NCBI RefSeq assembly: GCF_030704535.1 | Contig: NC_081821.1 | Span: forward strand, 7,393,001 to 7,457,000 | Reading direction: 5' to 3' | From: Vitis vinifera | Lineage: Eukaryota > Streptophyta > Magnoliopsida > Vitales > Vitaceae | Length of the DNA: 64,000 bases | In this document: piece after piece, positions 49,074 to 60,450 of the stretch | Numbering within the stretch: the first letter of the stretch is position 1 | Layout of the letters: the number at the start of each line of letters is the position of its first letter | Program-made: the position numbers and the translations under genes | The notes under the pieces: generated by a model | What the model was told of the DNA's origin: nothing | Database searches by the model: none | Seen by the model: the letters and a program-made list of their open reading frames with translations, nothing else

Positions 49074-49765
49074 TAAAAATTATTTTTTAAAACATATTTA
49101 AAAAATATTAAAAAGAGGTTAAAAACATTTTAATTTTTCAAATAGACTTTTTTCCACAAAAATTATAAAACAGTTTTAAAAAACTATTCTTAAAAATTAT
49201 TTTTCAAAATTATTTTCAAAAAATGGTTACCAAACAAACTCTAAAATATTCATTTTGTTGCAATTAAATTTATTTACTATTTTGATTTCATTTTATGTTA
49301 AAGAAGAATTAGGATAGGAAAGAAAATTATTTTTTAACGTCTTTCTTGCAACATTTAATAAATAAAATGTTTTTTTAATTCTTTTTATACTAACAAATGA
49401 ATTCATCTAACTCCTTTTATTCCAAATTTCATTAAATAAATTAATTTTTTAGGATTTGATTCTAGACACAACAATGGGTTTCGGATTTTATTTAGTAGAA
49501 TGCACAAATATAAATGATAATATTCTGAGAACTTTTTTAATATTTATTTTGCGCAGCTTATCTTAAAAATTCCGAATTTTAATTGTTATAAAATATTTAT
49601 ATTTTAATAATGTGAAAAACAACATTAAGATAAATATCTTATAAATTTGTTTTCTATGCTTCTTTCATTTCTCCTGCTTTTGAAGGGAAGTCGGCTTTCG
49701 TACGTTGTTACTAACAGTGCAAAGTTACGGGAGTGAATGACCGTTGAATCTCATCCCTTTTTCAA

Positions 49766-51427
49766 ATGTTAGTTGAAGAAGCAAGTCCCGCCAATTTAAC
49801 AGGTTTAAGAGCTCTACAACAACACTTCTTCTCTCTATTACAGACCTGCGACACCATAAAGAAACTCAAGCAAATTCACACCCAGATAATCGTCAATGGC
49901 TTTTCCCAAAAAAATTTCCTTCTCGTTAAGCTCTTGTCTTTCTACATAACTTCTGGTAATCTCCTAAATGCACATAAAGTTTTTGAACGTATTGAAAACC
50001 CAAGTACTACTGTTTGGAATCAAATGATCCGAGGGCATTCTCAGAGCGAAACGCCCCATAAGTTGGTTGAGCTTTACAATCGAATGGTAGAGGCTGAGGC
50101 TGAGCCCAATGAGTTCACGTATTCGTTTCTTATTGGTGGTTGTGCGCGGTCGAGGTTGTTGAGAGAGGGCGAGCAGGTGCATGGAAGAGTTGTGGCAAAC
50201 GGGTATTGCACTAATGTGTTTGTTCGGACGAGTTTGGTTAATTTGTATGCGATCGCTGGGGGATATGATGGGGTAAGGAAGGCACGCCGGGTGTTTGATG
50301 AAATAGTTGATAGAAATATAGTGAGTTGGAATTCGTTGCTTGCAGGGTATGTTAGGTGTGGGGATGTTGATGGGGCACGGAGGATTTTTGATGAGATGCC
50401 GGAAAGGAATGTTGTCTCGTGGACAACCATGATTGCAGGATGTGCGCAAATTGGGAGGTGTAAGCAAGCGTTACATTTGTTTCATGAGATGAGAAGGGCC
50501 GGTGTAAAATTAGACCAGGTGGCATTGGTGGCAGCTTTGTCAGCCTGTGCTGAATTGGGGGACTTGAAGTTGGGGACATGGATCCACTCTTACATTGATG
50601 AGAGACTGCATGCTGGAAATCAGCCATTGCTTGTGTCTTTGAACAATTCGCTCATACACATGTATGCCAGCTGTGGTGTAATTGATAAAGCTTATAAAGT
50701 ATTCATAGGGATGCAACAGAGAAGCACTATTTCTTGGACAAGCATGATCACAGGTTTTGCAAAACAAGGCCATGCAGAAGAAGCTCTTGGTGTGTTTCAG
50801 TGGATGCAGAGGTTGGGAACGGATGAAGGGAGACCCGATGGGATAACCTTCATTGGAGTTCTGTGTGCCTGCAGCCATGCTGGATTTGTCGACCAAGGCC
50901 GTCATTTTTTTGAATGCATGAATAAAAAATGGGGCATTGTACCAAGGATTGAGCACTATGGATGCATGGTTGATCTCCTGAGCCGTGCTGGCTTCTTGGA
51001 TGAAGCACATAGACTCATTGAGTCTATGCCTATGAAGCCAAATGATGCTGTATGGGGTGCTCTTCTTGGTGGATGCAGGATTCACAAGAATGCCGAGCTT
51101 GCTTCCCATGTTGCTCAAAAATTGGCACTTGAGCTTAAACCTGATCAAGCTGCAGGCTATCTTGTGCTACTGTCAAATGTTTATGCTACTGCTAAAAGGT
51201 GGCAGGACGTTGCTTTAGTGAGACAGAAGATGGTTGAGATAGGTGTAAGAAAGCCTGCAGGCCGAAGTTGGGTCCAAATAAATGGAGTTGTCCATGACTT
51301 TGTGGCAGGTGACTGGACTCACAAGCATGCATCTTCAGTATATGAGATGCTTAGCAAGATTACAAGGCAAGCCAAATTGGAAGGCTACAAACTGGACATT
51401 TCAGAGGTGCTTTTGGACGTTGAATAG
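49766..51427 (+). CDS. PLS-class PPR protein, E+ type
   Basis: Single-exon gene, 553 residues, starting at ATG. Predicted organellar RNA-binding protein of the editing-factor class. PPR-like repeats include TVWNQMIRGHSQSETPHKLV, IVSWNSLLAGYVRCGDVDGA, VVSWTTMIAGCAQIGRCKQA and TISWTSMITGFAKQGHAEEA. The E domain (AVWGALLGGCRIHKNAELA, then LLSNVYATAKRWQDVALVRQ) and an E+-like tail (GRSWVQINGVVHDFVAGDWT) follow, ending in LLDVE without a DYW deaminase domain. It is oriented away from the two minus-strand PPR genes. The N-terminus has no strong presequence, so the destination is uncertain. Confidence 0.93.
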   Translation: MLVEEASPANLTGLRALQQHFFSLLQTCDTIKKLKQIHTQIIVNGFSQKNFLLVKLLSFYITSGNLLNAHKVFERIENPSTTVWNQMIRGHSQSETPHKLVELYNRMVEAEAEPNEFTYSFLIGGCARSRLLREGEQVHGRVVANGYCTNVFVRTSLVNLYAIAGGYDGVRKARRVFDEIVDRNIVSWNSLLAGYVRCGDVDGARRIFDEMPERNVVSWTTMIAGCAQIGRCKQALHLFHEMRRAGVKLDQVALVAALSACAELGDLKLGTWIHSYIDERLHAGNQPLLVSLNNSLIHMYASCGVIDKAYKVFIGMQQRSTISWTSMITGFAKQGHAEEALGVFQWMQRLGTDEGRPDGITFIGVLCACSHAGFVDQGRHFFECMNKKWGIVPRIEHYGCMVDLLSRAGFLDEAHRLIESMPMKPNDAVWGALLGGCRIHKNAELASHVAQKLALELKPDQAAGYLVLLSNVYATAKRWQDVALVRQKMVEIGVRKPAGRSWVQINGVVHDFVAGDWTHKHASSVYEMLSKITRQAKLEGYKLDISEVLLDVE

Positions 51428-52839
51428 GACAGATGGTGAGGAAAAGTTGGTTTTGCCTCTGGCTTGTTCTGCATCACCTATAGTATACATCTATTTGATT
51501 TGGGAAAGTTCCTGGTATCATATCCTGGGTGCAATTTATCAACTGCTTCAACATGTTGTCTGATATTAGCATCAGGGCTTGTAATCCTCTTCCCCATTAC
51601 CGTAAGAACAAAGTCTAAAGTTAGAAATCCTTTGTCTGAGTTGTTCACACACTTTTTTGTGTAATCCCTCTAGCAAGGTTCAAATGATTTATTCCAAGAA
51701 CATTGGAGATACTAAAGAATCATTATCCGGTTTACAAAAGCAGGTCAAACAAACTTGCATTCATGGTTTCAATTTTATGTAACTCGTAAACTAAAATTCT
51801 CACTGCAAATGAACCAATGCAGCTATTCTTTTTCTACTACAGTTTCATAATAGATAATGGACCATCTCTCTCTGCTCTGTTTCTAGTTTTTTTTAAGCTT
51901 CCCACAAGAAGCCGTGGGAGTTGGGGCAGCAGGTGTTGCCTGCAGTTATGGTTGCTGAAAACTCTGGCTAGGAAAGGAATATATACCCAGTGTACACTTA
52001 TCATTATACTTTGGCTAGGAAAAGAACATATACCTAGTGTACACATTTCATTATACTACATTGCTTGGCTGAGGCTTCTGAAATCAATCTGCTGTTCAGC
52101 GGCATGCTAAGGCCCAGCCCCTTGTAATCCTAGTTGACCCCCTGCCTGTCTTGGCTTTAATTTGATCTATGCCAGAGAAAGTAATAAAAAAAATTAGGAA
52201 ACAATCCCGAATATCTTATCTGAATTATTGTGAAGATTTGAAAAAGAATTAAATAAAATTATTTGGAAATATGGCATATCCAAATTCTTAATTTTTTTAT
52301 GGTTATGTTTGATTAAATAGAAAGAAAAAAAAAAAAGTAAAAAAATAATATTTTTTTCACCCAATATTCATTATTTTCTTTAATTTATTTTTATTTTTAT
52401 TTTTTATAAACAATCAAAGTTAAAAAAATATATATGAAAGGAAAATGAAAATAAATTTGAAGAAAATAGGTGAAAAACATTTATTAAGTTACACCGTCTA
52501 TGCTTTTATTTCCTTTTGCTTTACCCTTTTCCTTTATTTATTTATTTTTTATTTCTCTTTTTTATTTTCTTTGACCAAATGAGATCAGAGGTTATAGACG
52601 CTTGTCATGCAAGATTTGGCTGCCCACAAATGCAACCTAATCGACTGAATAGGAAGGGAATTTAACAGAGCCCAAAATGGAGAAACCCCAGTGAGGAAGT
52701 AACCTAATCCACTGTCTTTATATGCAATCCTTATTGAAGTCGTCTTCGTCAACCTTAAACCCACCCTCTCCCTCTCCCTCTCCCTTTCTCTCCAGAGTTG
52801 TAGAGGAAAACCCTGAAATTGGATTGAGTGCCAACACTG
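51428..52839. other. Spacer between PPR and NEN-like genes
   Basis: Contains the PPR 3'UTR, a short imperfect duplication near 51966-52050 ('ggctaggaaa.gaa.atatac'), an AT-rich stretch at 52180-52560 and then the promoter of the NEN-like gene. No other gene seen. Confidence 0.45.
52717..52795 (+). promoter_or_regulatory. Possible core promoter of the NEN-like gene
   Basis: TTTATATGC at about 52717 could be a TATA element. A pyrimidine-rich run (CCCTCTCC repeats, 52765-52793) downstream of it fits the plant Y-patch, and the ATG follows at 52840. Inferred from motif and distance only. Confidence 0.35.
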
Positions 52840-55800
52840 ATGGGCCCAGGTGAAGAGCGCTCTGAAATTGCATTTTTCGATGTGGAAACCACGGTGCCCA
52901 CACGAGTCGGGCAGGGTTTTGCCATATTGGAATTCGGAGCCATTCTGGTATGCCCTAGAAAGCTGGTCGAGCTGGAGAGCTACTCCACCTTGGTCCGACC
53001 CCACGACCTCTCTCTCGTCTCCTCCTTGTCCGTCCGTTGTAACGGCATTACACGAGACGCCGTCGTTTCCGCTCCTAATTTCCGCGACATTGCCGATAGG
53101 GTTTATGACATTCTTCATGGTCTCTCTCTCTCTCTCCCTCTTTTTGTTGGTTGCTGGGAAATGGAGGGAAAAGAAAAAAATGAAAATTTCCAAGGGTTGT
53201 CTGTTCGATAAAGGCTATGTTGTTTTTAGGGAAAATCGTTTCTGGAAAATTATCTGGTATTTTTTTTTCCTACCTCGGAGTCAGCTTAATCTTGAAGCTT
53301 AAGGAAGAGAAATGTACCTCTTCATGAATAAAATATAATTTTTTTTCCCGGGAAAATTATTTCCTGGAAATGTTTTTTTTATTGAAAATTGCGGCAAATT
53401 GAAAAAAATCACGTGGATGGAGGTGTTAGACTCGTTTGATGGGACGTTACTGTTGTTTTCTGGTGTCGGGTTGTGAAATTTGAAGATTGGGCCTTGTAGT
53501 TTCTTTACTGTTCCTATGTTTTCCCAGCAATCATGGGATGATTAAGGTTCCTTGGTTTTGGTTTTGAGGTTTGAACTTATGTTTTTGAATGTTAACAGGA
53601 CGGATTTGGGCGGGTCACAATATATTGAGGTTTGACTGTGCTCGAATTAGGGAGGCTTTTGCAGAGATTGGTCGGCCAGCACCAGAGCCCAAGGGTTCAA
53701 TAGATTCCTTGGCGCTGTTGACTCAGAGATTTGGCCGGAGAGCTGGGGATATGAAGGTATGTAGGCTGGTAGCTTGCTCTCTCTCTTAAGCACATGGAAA
53801 ATTGAGCACTTTTCTTGTTGGGTAAAATTTGCTGAAGAAAAAAGGTTCTTAAATTGCATAAAATATGCTGAATGCTTTGGGCTGTAATGGGTTCCATTTT
53901 GTTTAATATGAAGCAAGCATTAGTTTCCTTTAATTAGTATTATTTTCCTGCAATTAGTGTTATTTTCCTTGGATTGTCTGCCTTCAATCTCTTTTCTTTG
54001 CCAACCAAAACTAAAATAAAATAAATCTTTTTCTTATGTTATGTTTTTGTGAATTATAAACATTTCAAACTGCTGCAATTTAGATATTGCCTTGTTCTAT
54101 TGCCTTTGAAATCGTTGTTTGATATGTGATTCCACTATGTTATCTTTTCTCACCTGGTAATCTGAATTGTCCAAGTCTGTAAGAACAAAGAACTTTAGAC
54201 CCTTTCATGACTTAAAAGAAGATATATGTGTGTAATGCTTCTATGGCTCTGGCCTTGTGGAACCTCAAGAATTTGAGAAGATATGCCTTTTTTTTTTTTT
54301 TTCTAATCAACTTGGGATATCAGACTATGGGCATTGCAATTCTGAGGCTCAATTCACGACATTGAAAGTGCTTTTTGTTGTGTAACTTTCTGATTAATTA
54401 AATTCCATGTCTTTACTACTCACAGGAAGTGTAGAGAATGTTTTCCAAACTTGTAATTGTGAAACCAATGATCCAGTACTTAATCTGTAATAATTTCAAT
54501 ACATTCCTCAAATGGAGTGAAAAGAAAAAAGATGGAAACATGAGTTGACTTGGTCGTTGACATCTGTTATAGATTCAGCACGTGCAAGCTATAAAAGCAT
54601 ATCCATATAGACTATGATACTTCCTTAATGTTCTCCATTTGGTAATGTCATTGTTGTTGTTATTCTCATATTATATGCAACACACCATCCTTTGTTATTA
54701 CGTTGTTTGCAATACATCATGATCACCTATTTCATCAGTGTTTAAATATCATTCAATGAATTATTAAGTTACCTAGAATTAAATAAGCTTTTAAAGGCAG
54801 ATTGTATCCAAATTCTTGTGTGCAGATGGCCACACTTGCAACCTATTTTGGGCTTGGACAGCAGACACACAGGTGATTGTGCCTTCGCTTCCTTTTAAAT
54901 GTTTGTCTCTGGTTTATTTCCTTGAATTACTGTTTGTTATATATCATCTAAATCAATTTTTTTTGGAAAGATCTTAATATGATGTTATATGTTGATGTTT
55001 TTTAGTAAATGATCCCTTCATTGAAGTCATTTGTATTGATATTAGTAGTCTAGTATAACATTTACAGTTTGTTTGGTTCCAGGAAATTACTAAGAAAAAA
55101 GAAAAATGATAAAAGAGAATGATTTTCTCATATTTGGTATTAGTATGGAAAATATGAAAGAAAATCAAATATAATTACAAATAGTTAACACGTATGCATT
55201 TTAAAACTATTTAACAGTTATATAAAGAGTTAAAATAAGTGAAATGAGTTTGAAATAATACAATATAAAACTAATTTACTGATGTTAAATCTGTTTTTTA
55301 TTTTTTATTTTTACTTTTTTCCTCTTTTCCTCTTTATTTTATTTTCCTCACATTTTCCCGCTTTCGGGAACCAAACATAGCCTTAGTATCTACAATATTT
55401 TATTTGTTTTGTGATGGTTGTCAATAATCTCATACCTAAAGCTCTTTTTTGTATATTAGATGTTTTATTCTTCAAGTTGTTCTTGAATGTTCCTTTAATA
55501 CATGATTCTCTGGTTGAGATGCAGTATTTTACATGGATGGCATACTCCAGAGTTCATCCTGAATTTTTAACTTTTAACTTGATAGCATCTCTGTGATGTT
55601 GCATTTTATGATATGGGGGTTAATAATGTCATAGGGAGTGTAACCTCTTTAGCTACTAAATATGGTGGACAAGTCTAGCTGCAATTAACCATTCCAATAC
55701 TACTGTATCAGACCACAATTAAAATGTAGATCGTGTTGTTGAAGAGATAGGAAGTGACAGGGAAATTTCTTACTTTCTCTTGTCTTTGATTGAGCCCAAG

Positions 55801-58624
55801 ATTCTTGCTTCCATTGGACTAATCTTTCTCGCCATGATTTTGCAGGAGTTTAGATGATGTCAGGATGAATCTGGAGGTTCTCAAATATTGTGCAACAGTT
55901 TTGTTCCTGGTAAACTTATAAACTTGCATGCTATAAGTTCTTGTTTTCCTGAATGATAAGCCATTTCTTTTCTCACAATTGTTTTAATAACTTTGTTCTT
56001 CACATTCAATAAACCAAACATAAGTGCAATATGCACATCATTGATTTTACATGATTTATGCCTTGGTAATTTTTCCATGCTCTACAGAACATTCATTACT
56101 TCATGTTGCAGGCTATTAAAATGTCAATTATTTTTCTTGAACTTCAATACTTATTGAATATTCTGTTGAAAGTTTAGTGTGTCATGTAATTAAGTATCTT
56201 CATATTAATACGTTCTGGCACCATTTCAAATTGGTAGCATTCCAGTATTCTTCACTCTGGTCTGTTTTGTATGCTATTTATTTGTATTCTTTTGCTAAAA
56301 ATGTCCTCACTTTAGTTTTGAACTCCTATGGATCACCACTTGATTGATAGTAGCATTTAGGATCTTAGGATTGGCTCTGTAGTTATCAAAATTTTTCATA
56401 TTAATTTGAGCTGTCAGTTAGGCATCTTTCTGAATAACAATGTCTATTTAATCTAATATATGCCAAGTTCCTGTTTGCCAATTTCATCATTCTTTCAATT
56501 GGAAATCTCATTACTTTTTATGAAGCCTTGGAGCGCATCTTACAATATCTATTGCTTCATAATTGCACAAACTCTGAATTAGATAGGCTCCACTGAAGAA
56601 CTGATAATGTAACACAATTGGGTTATGATATTTGTTTATTACTTGCTAGATATTTTGCTGTAGGTGTGTTTGATATGTGGTAATAGGATGGAAATGAAGG
56701 TGAATCATAATACCACATAGAAGAGGGGATCAAAATCCTAGTGAGAGTGAGATTTGATTTCCATAACAATGAATTTATTTTATTCTTATTCCCATTTTAA
56801 AAATAATCCAAATACATTAGCAAATTCCATTCCCATTCTCTTTTCCAACGTTCCAAACACGGTCTACAACTATGGAATGGAAAAACTAATTTAGATCTTA
56901 CAATCACTAGCACCACTTGGAGCTTAATTTGGTGATAGCTATGTGAATATGGCTCTTGTTTTATCATGTTTTGTGCTTCCTAGCTTCTTTAGGCTATACT
57001 TTTAGCTCAGAAGACCTTGCATATCCTTACATCCTAGAATGCTAAAGATCATTTCCTTGGTGAATATGAGTTGTTGATTATGATATAGAATAATAATAAA
57101 CAGAGAAAAAAAAAAACTAAAGTCTGCCATAACTGCAGGAGTCGAGCCTCCCAGACATATTTACCACAAACAGTTGGGTTTCTCCAAATGCTGTTACAAG
57201 GAGTCGTAGTAATGGAAAAGCTTCTCCAGTGGGAATGAATCTAAACATGAGTACTCCCTCATCAAGTATCAAATTTGAAAATCATTCAATATCATCTCCT
57301 AGTACTCACAGCAGTATGGAAGGAATATTAAATTTAGTTGAACCTAACACAAACCAACCGGACCCTTTCAACTTGGGTGCACTCAGCAGTGAAATTGAAA
57401 GAGAGTCCCTTAAGCCGGATTATGCCTTGGAAGAAAAACCTGTGACCGAGTCTCTTGAGATGCTTTCTACAACAACTGCATCTCAGGATTGCTGTGACTA
57501 TGCTGGCTTCCTAGATCCTGCAGAGGTTTCTGTTGCTTCTATCAGTGCGTCTTTTGTTCCATTGTATCGTGGGACTCGGAGAATGCAAATATTGCACAAT
57601 GATGTCAAGTTGCTGCTTCATTGTACTCAACTGCGAGTGAGGTTTGGGATAAGTACAAGATTTGTTGATCCTGCTGGACGGCCACGGTTGAGTTTTGTGG
57701 TGGATGGATCTCCAAGCCTATGTCAGGTTCTGGATGCATGTGACCAACTTGCTTACAAGTTGTCTGTGGATTCTGGTAGCAGCTCGGAATGGAGGCCAGT
57801 TGTGATCAGAAAGACTGGGTTTTTAAACACTCCTACCATCAGATTAAGGCAAGTTCTTATACTATTTGCTTTTTATGAAAATAAGGTATCTGGCTCAGCT
57901 TAGAATATTCTAAAATGTTGAGTTGTAGCATTGGAGTTTATTTGATATATTGAAGCAATATGCTGTAGGAGTTTGGCTTTTGCTTTCCCTTTTAGTATTG
58001 ATGTGCAAGAACTGCAAGATGCAGAGGAAAATGTAGCCTTTCTGTTGATAGGTTTATTGTACTCCTTGCATTCCCCATCACTGCAAAATCCTGTGCTTCT
58101 ACTTTGGCCTCTTCTTGCATTAGGAACAAATGTTAGTATCAATTTTATGTGTGGAAACAATTAATTTCTACATTTTTAATGCTCCTTAGGGGTTGTTAGA
58201 AGATAAAGAAAATGTAAAGAAATTTCTTAATCACACCAACTTTTGTGGGTGGAACTGTGGATGCAATATTCCACATTCTTTGTTTGGTCCTGCTAGTGCG
58301 TAGTGGAGCCTTGGTGTTAAATTTAGATCACCTCAGACTGCTGCTTTGTGATGTCTAATGAGTGTATTTCTTTCTTTCTTCATCTACAGCATACCTACTG
58401 TGACAAATGGGGATATTGCCATATATGCCACAGAGATATACCAAAAAGATCCTTCGGGTACCACACAGAGGCTTATATTTAGTAGATTTGATGCTGCAGA
58501 GCTTGATACCTTGTTCGTTCCAGGAACCCTTGTGGATACATACTTTGCCCTGGACCCATATGACTATCAACAGAATGCAGGCATCAAACTAGTTGCCAAA
58601 AAGTTGATCATCCATGGCAAATGA
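52840..58624 (+). CDS. NEN1: NEN1-like DEDDh exonuclease
   Basis: In Arabidopsis, NEN1/2/4 proteins are exonuclease-domain proteins acting in enucleation of phloem sieve elements downstream of NAC45/86; that role is transferred here by similarity. Six exons: 52840-53119, 53599-53756, 54826-54872, 55846-55909, 57139-57848 and 58390-58624 (TGA), 497 residues. I start at MGPGEERSEIAFF. DEDDh residues are visible: FDVETT (D14, E16), GHNILRFDCARIREAF (third acid) and the H and D of THRSLDDVRMN. The exonuclease domain takes about 175 residues. A serine-rich linker follows, then a conserved C-terminal domain (ISASFVPLYRGTRRMQI, VKLLLHCTQLRVRFGI, YDYQQNAGIKLVAKKLIIHG). The last intron needs a GC donor (TTAAG|GCAAGT) to keep frame. 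Confidence 0.93.
55068..55380. repeat. MITE-like element in NEN-like intron 3
   Basis: Left end GTTTGGTTCCAGGAAATTAC; right end, read inverted, TGTTTGGTTCCCGAAAGCGG. About 313 bp, AT-rich, in the intron between exons 54826-54872 and 55846-55909. Related to 16415-16735. Confidence 0.6.
56660..56866. repeat. Possible MITE-like element in NEN-like intron 4
   Basis: Left end GGTGTGTTTGATATGTGGTA and right end, read inverted, GACCGTGTTTGGAACGTTGG enclose about 205 bp with an internal 'aataggatggaaatgaagg' phrase and a partial inverse. Class unknown. Confidence 0.4.
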
Positions 58625-59209
58625 TGAGAGACTCAGAAGATCTATGATTCCCTCAAAAAGAGGGTCAGCTGCCATGTAAAATTGTACCACAGGATATTAT
58701 TTATGCAGGAGTTTGTTTTTCTCATTCATATGGTTGAGATGGAAAGCATATGGATGCTGTGGATGACTGATACTTTATTAAATAGTTCTTTAATGTTTTA
58801 TGTATACCATTTAACTGAAATGCATATCTCCTTCCTGTTTGGTTATTTCTTTTTTCGAAAAAGAAACTTTCTCAGATAATGTTGAAATTAGACATATAAG
58901 GCCATGCATTTGAAAATCTTCAGGCTATTGAGATAAAAAAAAATTGCAACTTGGTTTGTGCTTGAGGCTAATAAGGAAGCATCTGCAGTGTCTTGGGCCA
59001 AAAATTGGAGGCAATGGAGAAAGAAAGAAAGGGAGAAGGAAACAACATTAGGTTCCCTTACGTTGCCTCTCTTAAGCCTATTGCTAGGTTTTACATATTT
59101 AGCTTTAGACCTTGAAATGCAACCAACCTTGAACCCATACTCTGTTATAAAACCCCCAGAATCCTCGAGAAACCCTAAAACGATTAATCTCAATCCTCTT
59201 TCTTATGCT
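58625..59209. other. Spacer between NEN-like gene and first receiver fragment
   Basis: 3'UTR of the NEN-like gene and then sequence with small open frames that show no family features. Nothing else recognised. Confidence 0.4.
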
Positions 59210-60450
59210 GACAACTAAAACGTCATCACTCCACAACATGGTTGGCCATGGTTGGCCTAACTCTTCGGTCTACCAGACTAGTTGTTGGCTAACCTGGTTA
59301 TTTAAAAAGGAGTGGTTTGGTGCCAATGGTCATGTAAATTCTTGTGGACTCTTATTTGCCTTTGGCGACTGTCCTGTAAAGGCCTGTGAATTTTAATGGA
59401 CAAAGGGAAACAGATTGTTACTGGCAAAAGCGATGCTGGTGTCAGTGGCAGTACTAATAAAAAGATTCGTGCTCTTATCGATAGGAGCAAACTGAGGATT
59501 TTGCTGTGTGATACAAATGCTGGGAGTTGTAAAGAAGTTGCCTCACTTCTTAAGGAATGCTCTTATCAGGGTATTGTTTCTCTCTCTCTTCCCCCCTCTA
59601 TACTTGTGCTTCTTCACTACTTAAGACCTTAGAGCTTTCATTCTGCAATTTTTTGCATCAAGAATGCTTAAAACCATGGTGATTTCAGTTATTTTTGCAT
59701 GCATGCATGCCGGCTCCTGATGGTTGTTTACTTGCTTTCAATAGTAATTTCTGTAGGCTCAACTGGAGAGGCAATCCATGTCCTCAGCTCTGAGGGACCA
59801 AGTATTGACATTGTGCTTGCTGAACTTGATCTCCCAATGGCCAACTGCCTGAAGATGTTGAAGTACATTACTGAAGATCAAGAGCTGCGATGCATTCCTG
59901 TGATCAGTAAGATTGTCCTAATGTTTCTTCTCCCTTCCTCCAGACTGCATAATTTCTCTTCTTCATGCTGAAAATATATAGATATCCTCCTCATTGGATT
60001 TTTTGTTGTTTTGCTCAGTGTTGGTCACAGAGGACAAGATCTCAATGATTGCCAACTGCTTGCGGTACGGAGCAGTAGACTATCTGTTAACGCCTTTAGG
60101 CATCAATGAGTTACTGAATTTGTCAATTCATATGGAGAGCAAGGCACACGGTTTGTATCGCTTGATACTACTGAGATCATACCACAGTTGATTCAGTGTT
60201 TTCTCTGTTGATTAAGGTATAGATAGGGAAGTAAGCTAATCATATACTCATATATGTTATTTGTTTATGTTGGTAGCTCCGACTTCCAGAGAAGAATGAC
60301 TTTGAGAGAGTGCTGGAAAGGCCGTTTTGTTACCAGATGATGCATCCCCATCCCGGAGAGCTACTGGACGAGTTAATGCATTTTGAGATAAAGAGCATAG
60401 CTGCGGTAGTCGAGGAAATCTGGGTCCTATTGACACCCAGGGTCATGTAG
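59210..60450 (+). pseudogene. TOC1/PRR1-like receiver-domain fragment, copy 1
   Basis: Truncated relative of the clock pseudo-response regulator TOC1 (APRR1). Exons 59396-59570, 59745-59906 and 60019-60150 join in phase. They encode KLRILLCDTNAGSCKEVASL, IDIVLAELDLPMANCLKMLK, YITEDQELRCIPVI and MLVTEDKISMIANCLRYGAV then DYLLTPLGINELLNL. TOC1 has the same block order and probably the same exon borders. The phosphate-contacting Lys of the KPL motif is Thr (LLTPLG). A 2-bp loss near the end of exon 3 (ATATGG where copy 2 has CATGTGG) shifts the frame. The next exon (from 60277) then stops early, giving at most about 163 residues with no CCT domain. A receiver-only protein could still be made, but decay is more likely. 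The upstream 190 bp are shared with copy 2. Confidence 0.75.

Larger units (their letters stand above)
48145..49235. repeat. MITE-like host element interrupted by the Pack-MULE
   Basis: Left end GTTTAGGAACTATTTTTTAG; right end, read inverted, GTTTGGTAACCATTTTTTG. Removing the 753-bp inserted element and one 9-bp target copy leaves about 329 bp of fold-back AT-rich sequence, related to 47345-47710. Superfamily unclear. Confidence 0.6.

Noticed and set aside
49964-50467. 167-codon minus-strand open frame
   Set aside because: Also opposite the same PPR gene, with no recognisable motifs.
50540-51148. 202-codon minus-strand open frame
   Set aside because: Lies wholly opposite the E+-like PPR coding sequence, which has clear repeats; a shadow of that gene.
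52828-52839. Upstream start for the NEN-like protein
   Set aside because: The codon is GTG; ATG at 52840 gives the N-terminus expected for the family.
52585-53193. 202-codon minus-strand open frame
   Set aside because: Covers the promoter and exon 1 of the NEN-like gene on the wrong strand; its composition reflects CT repeats.
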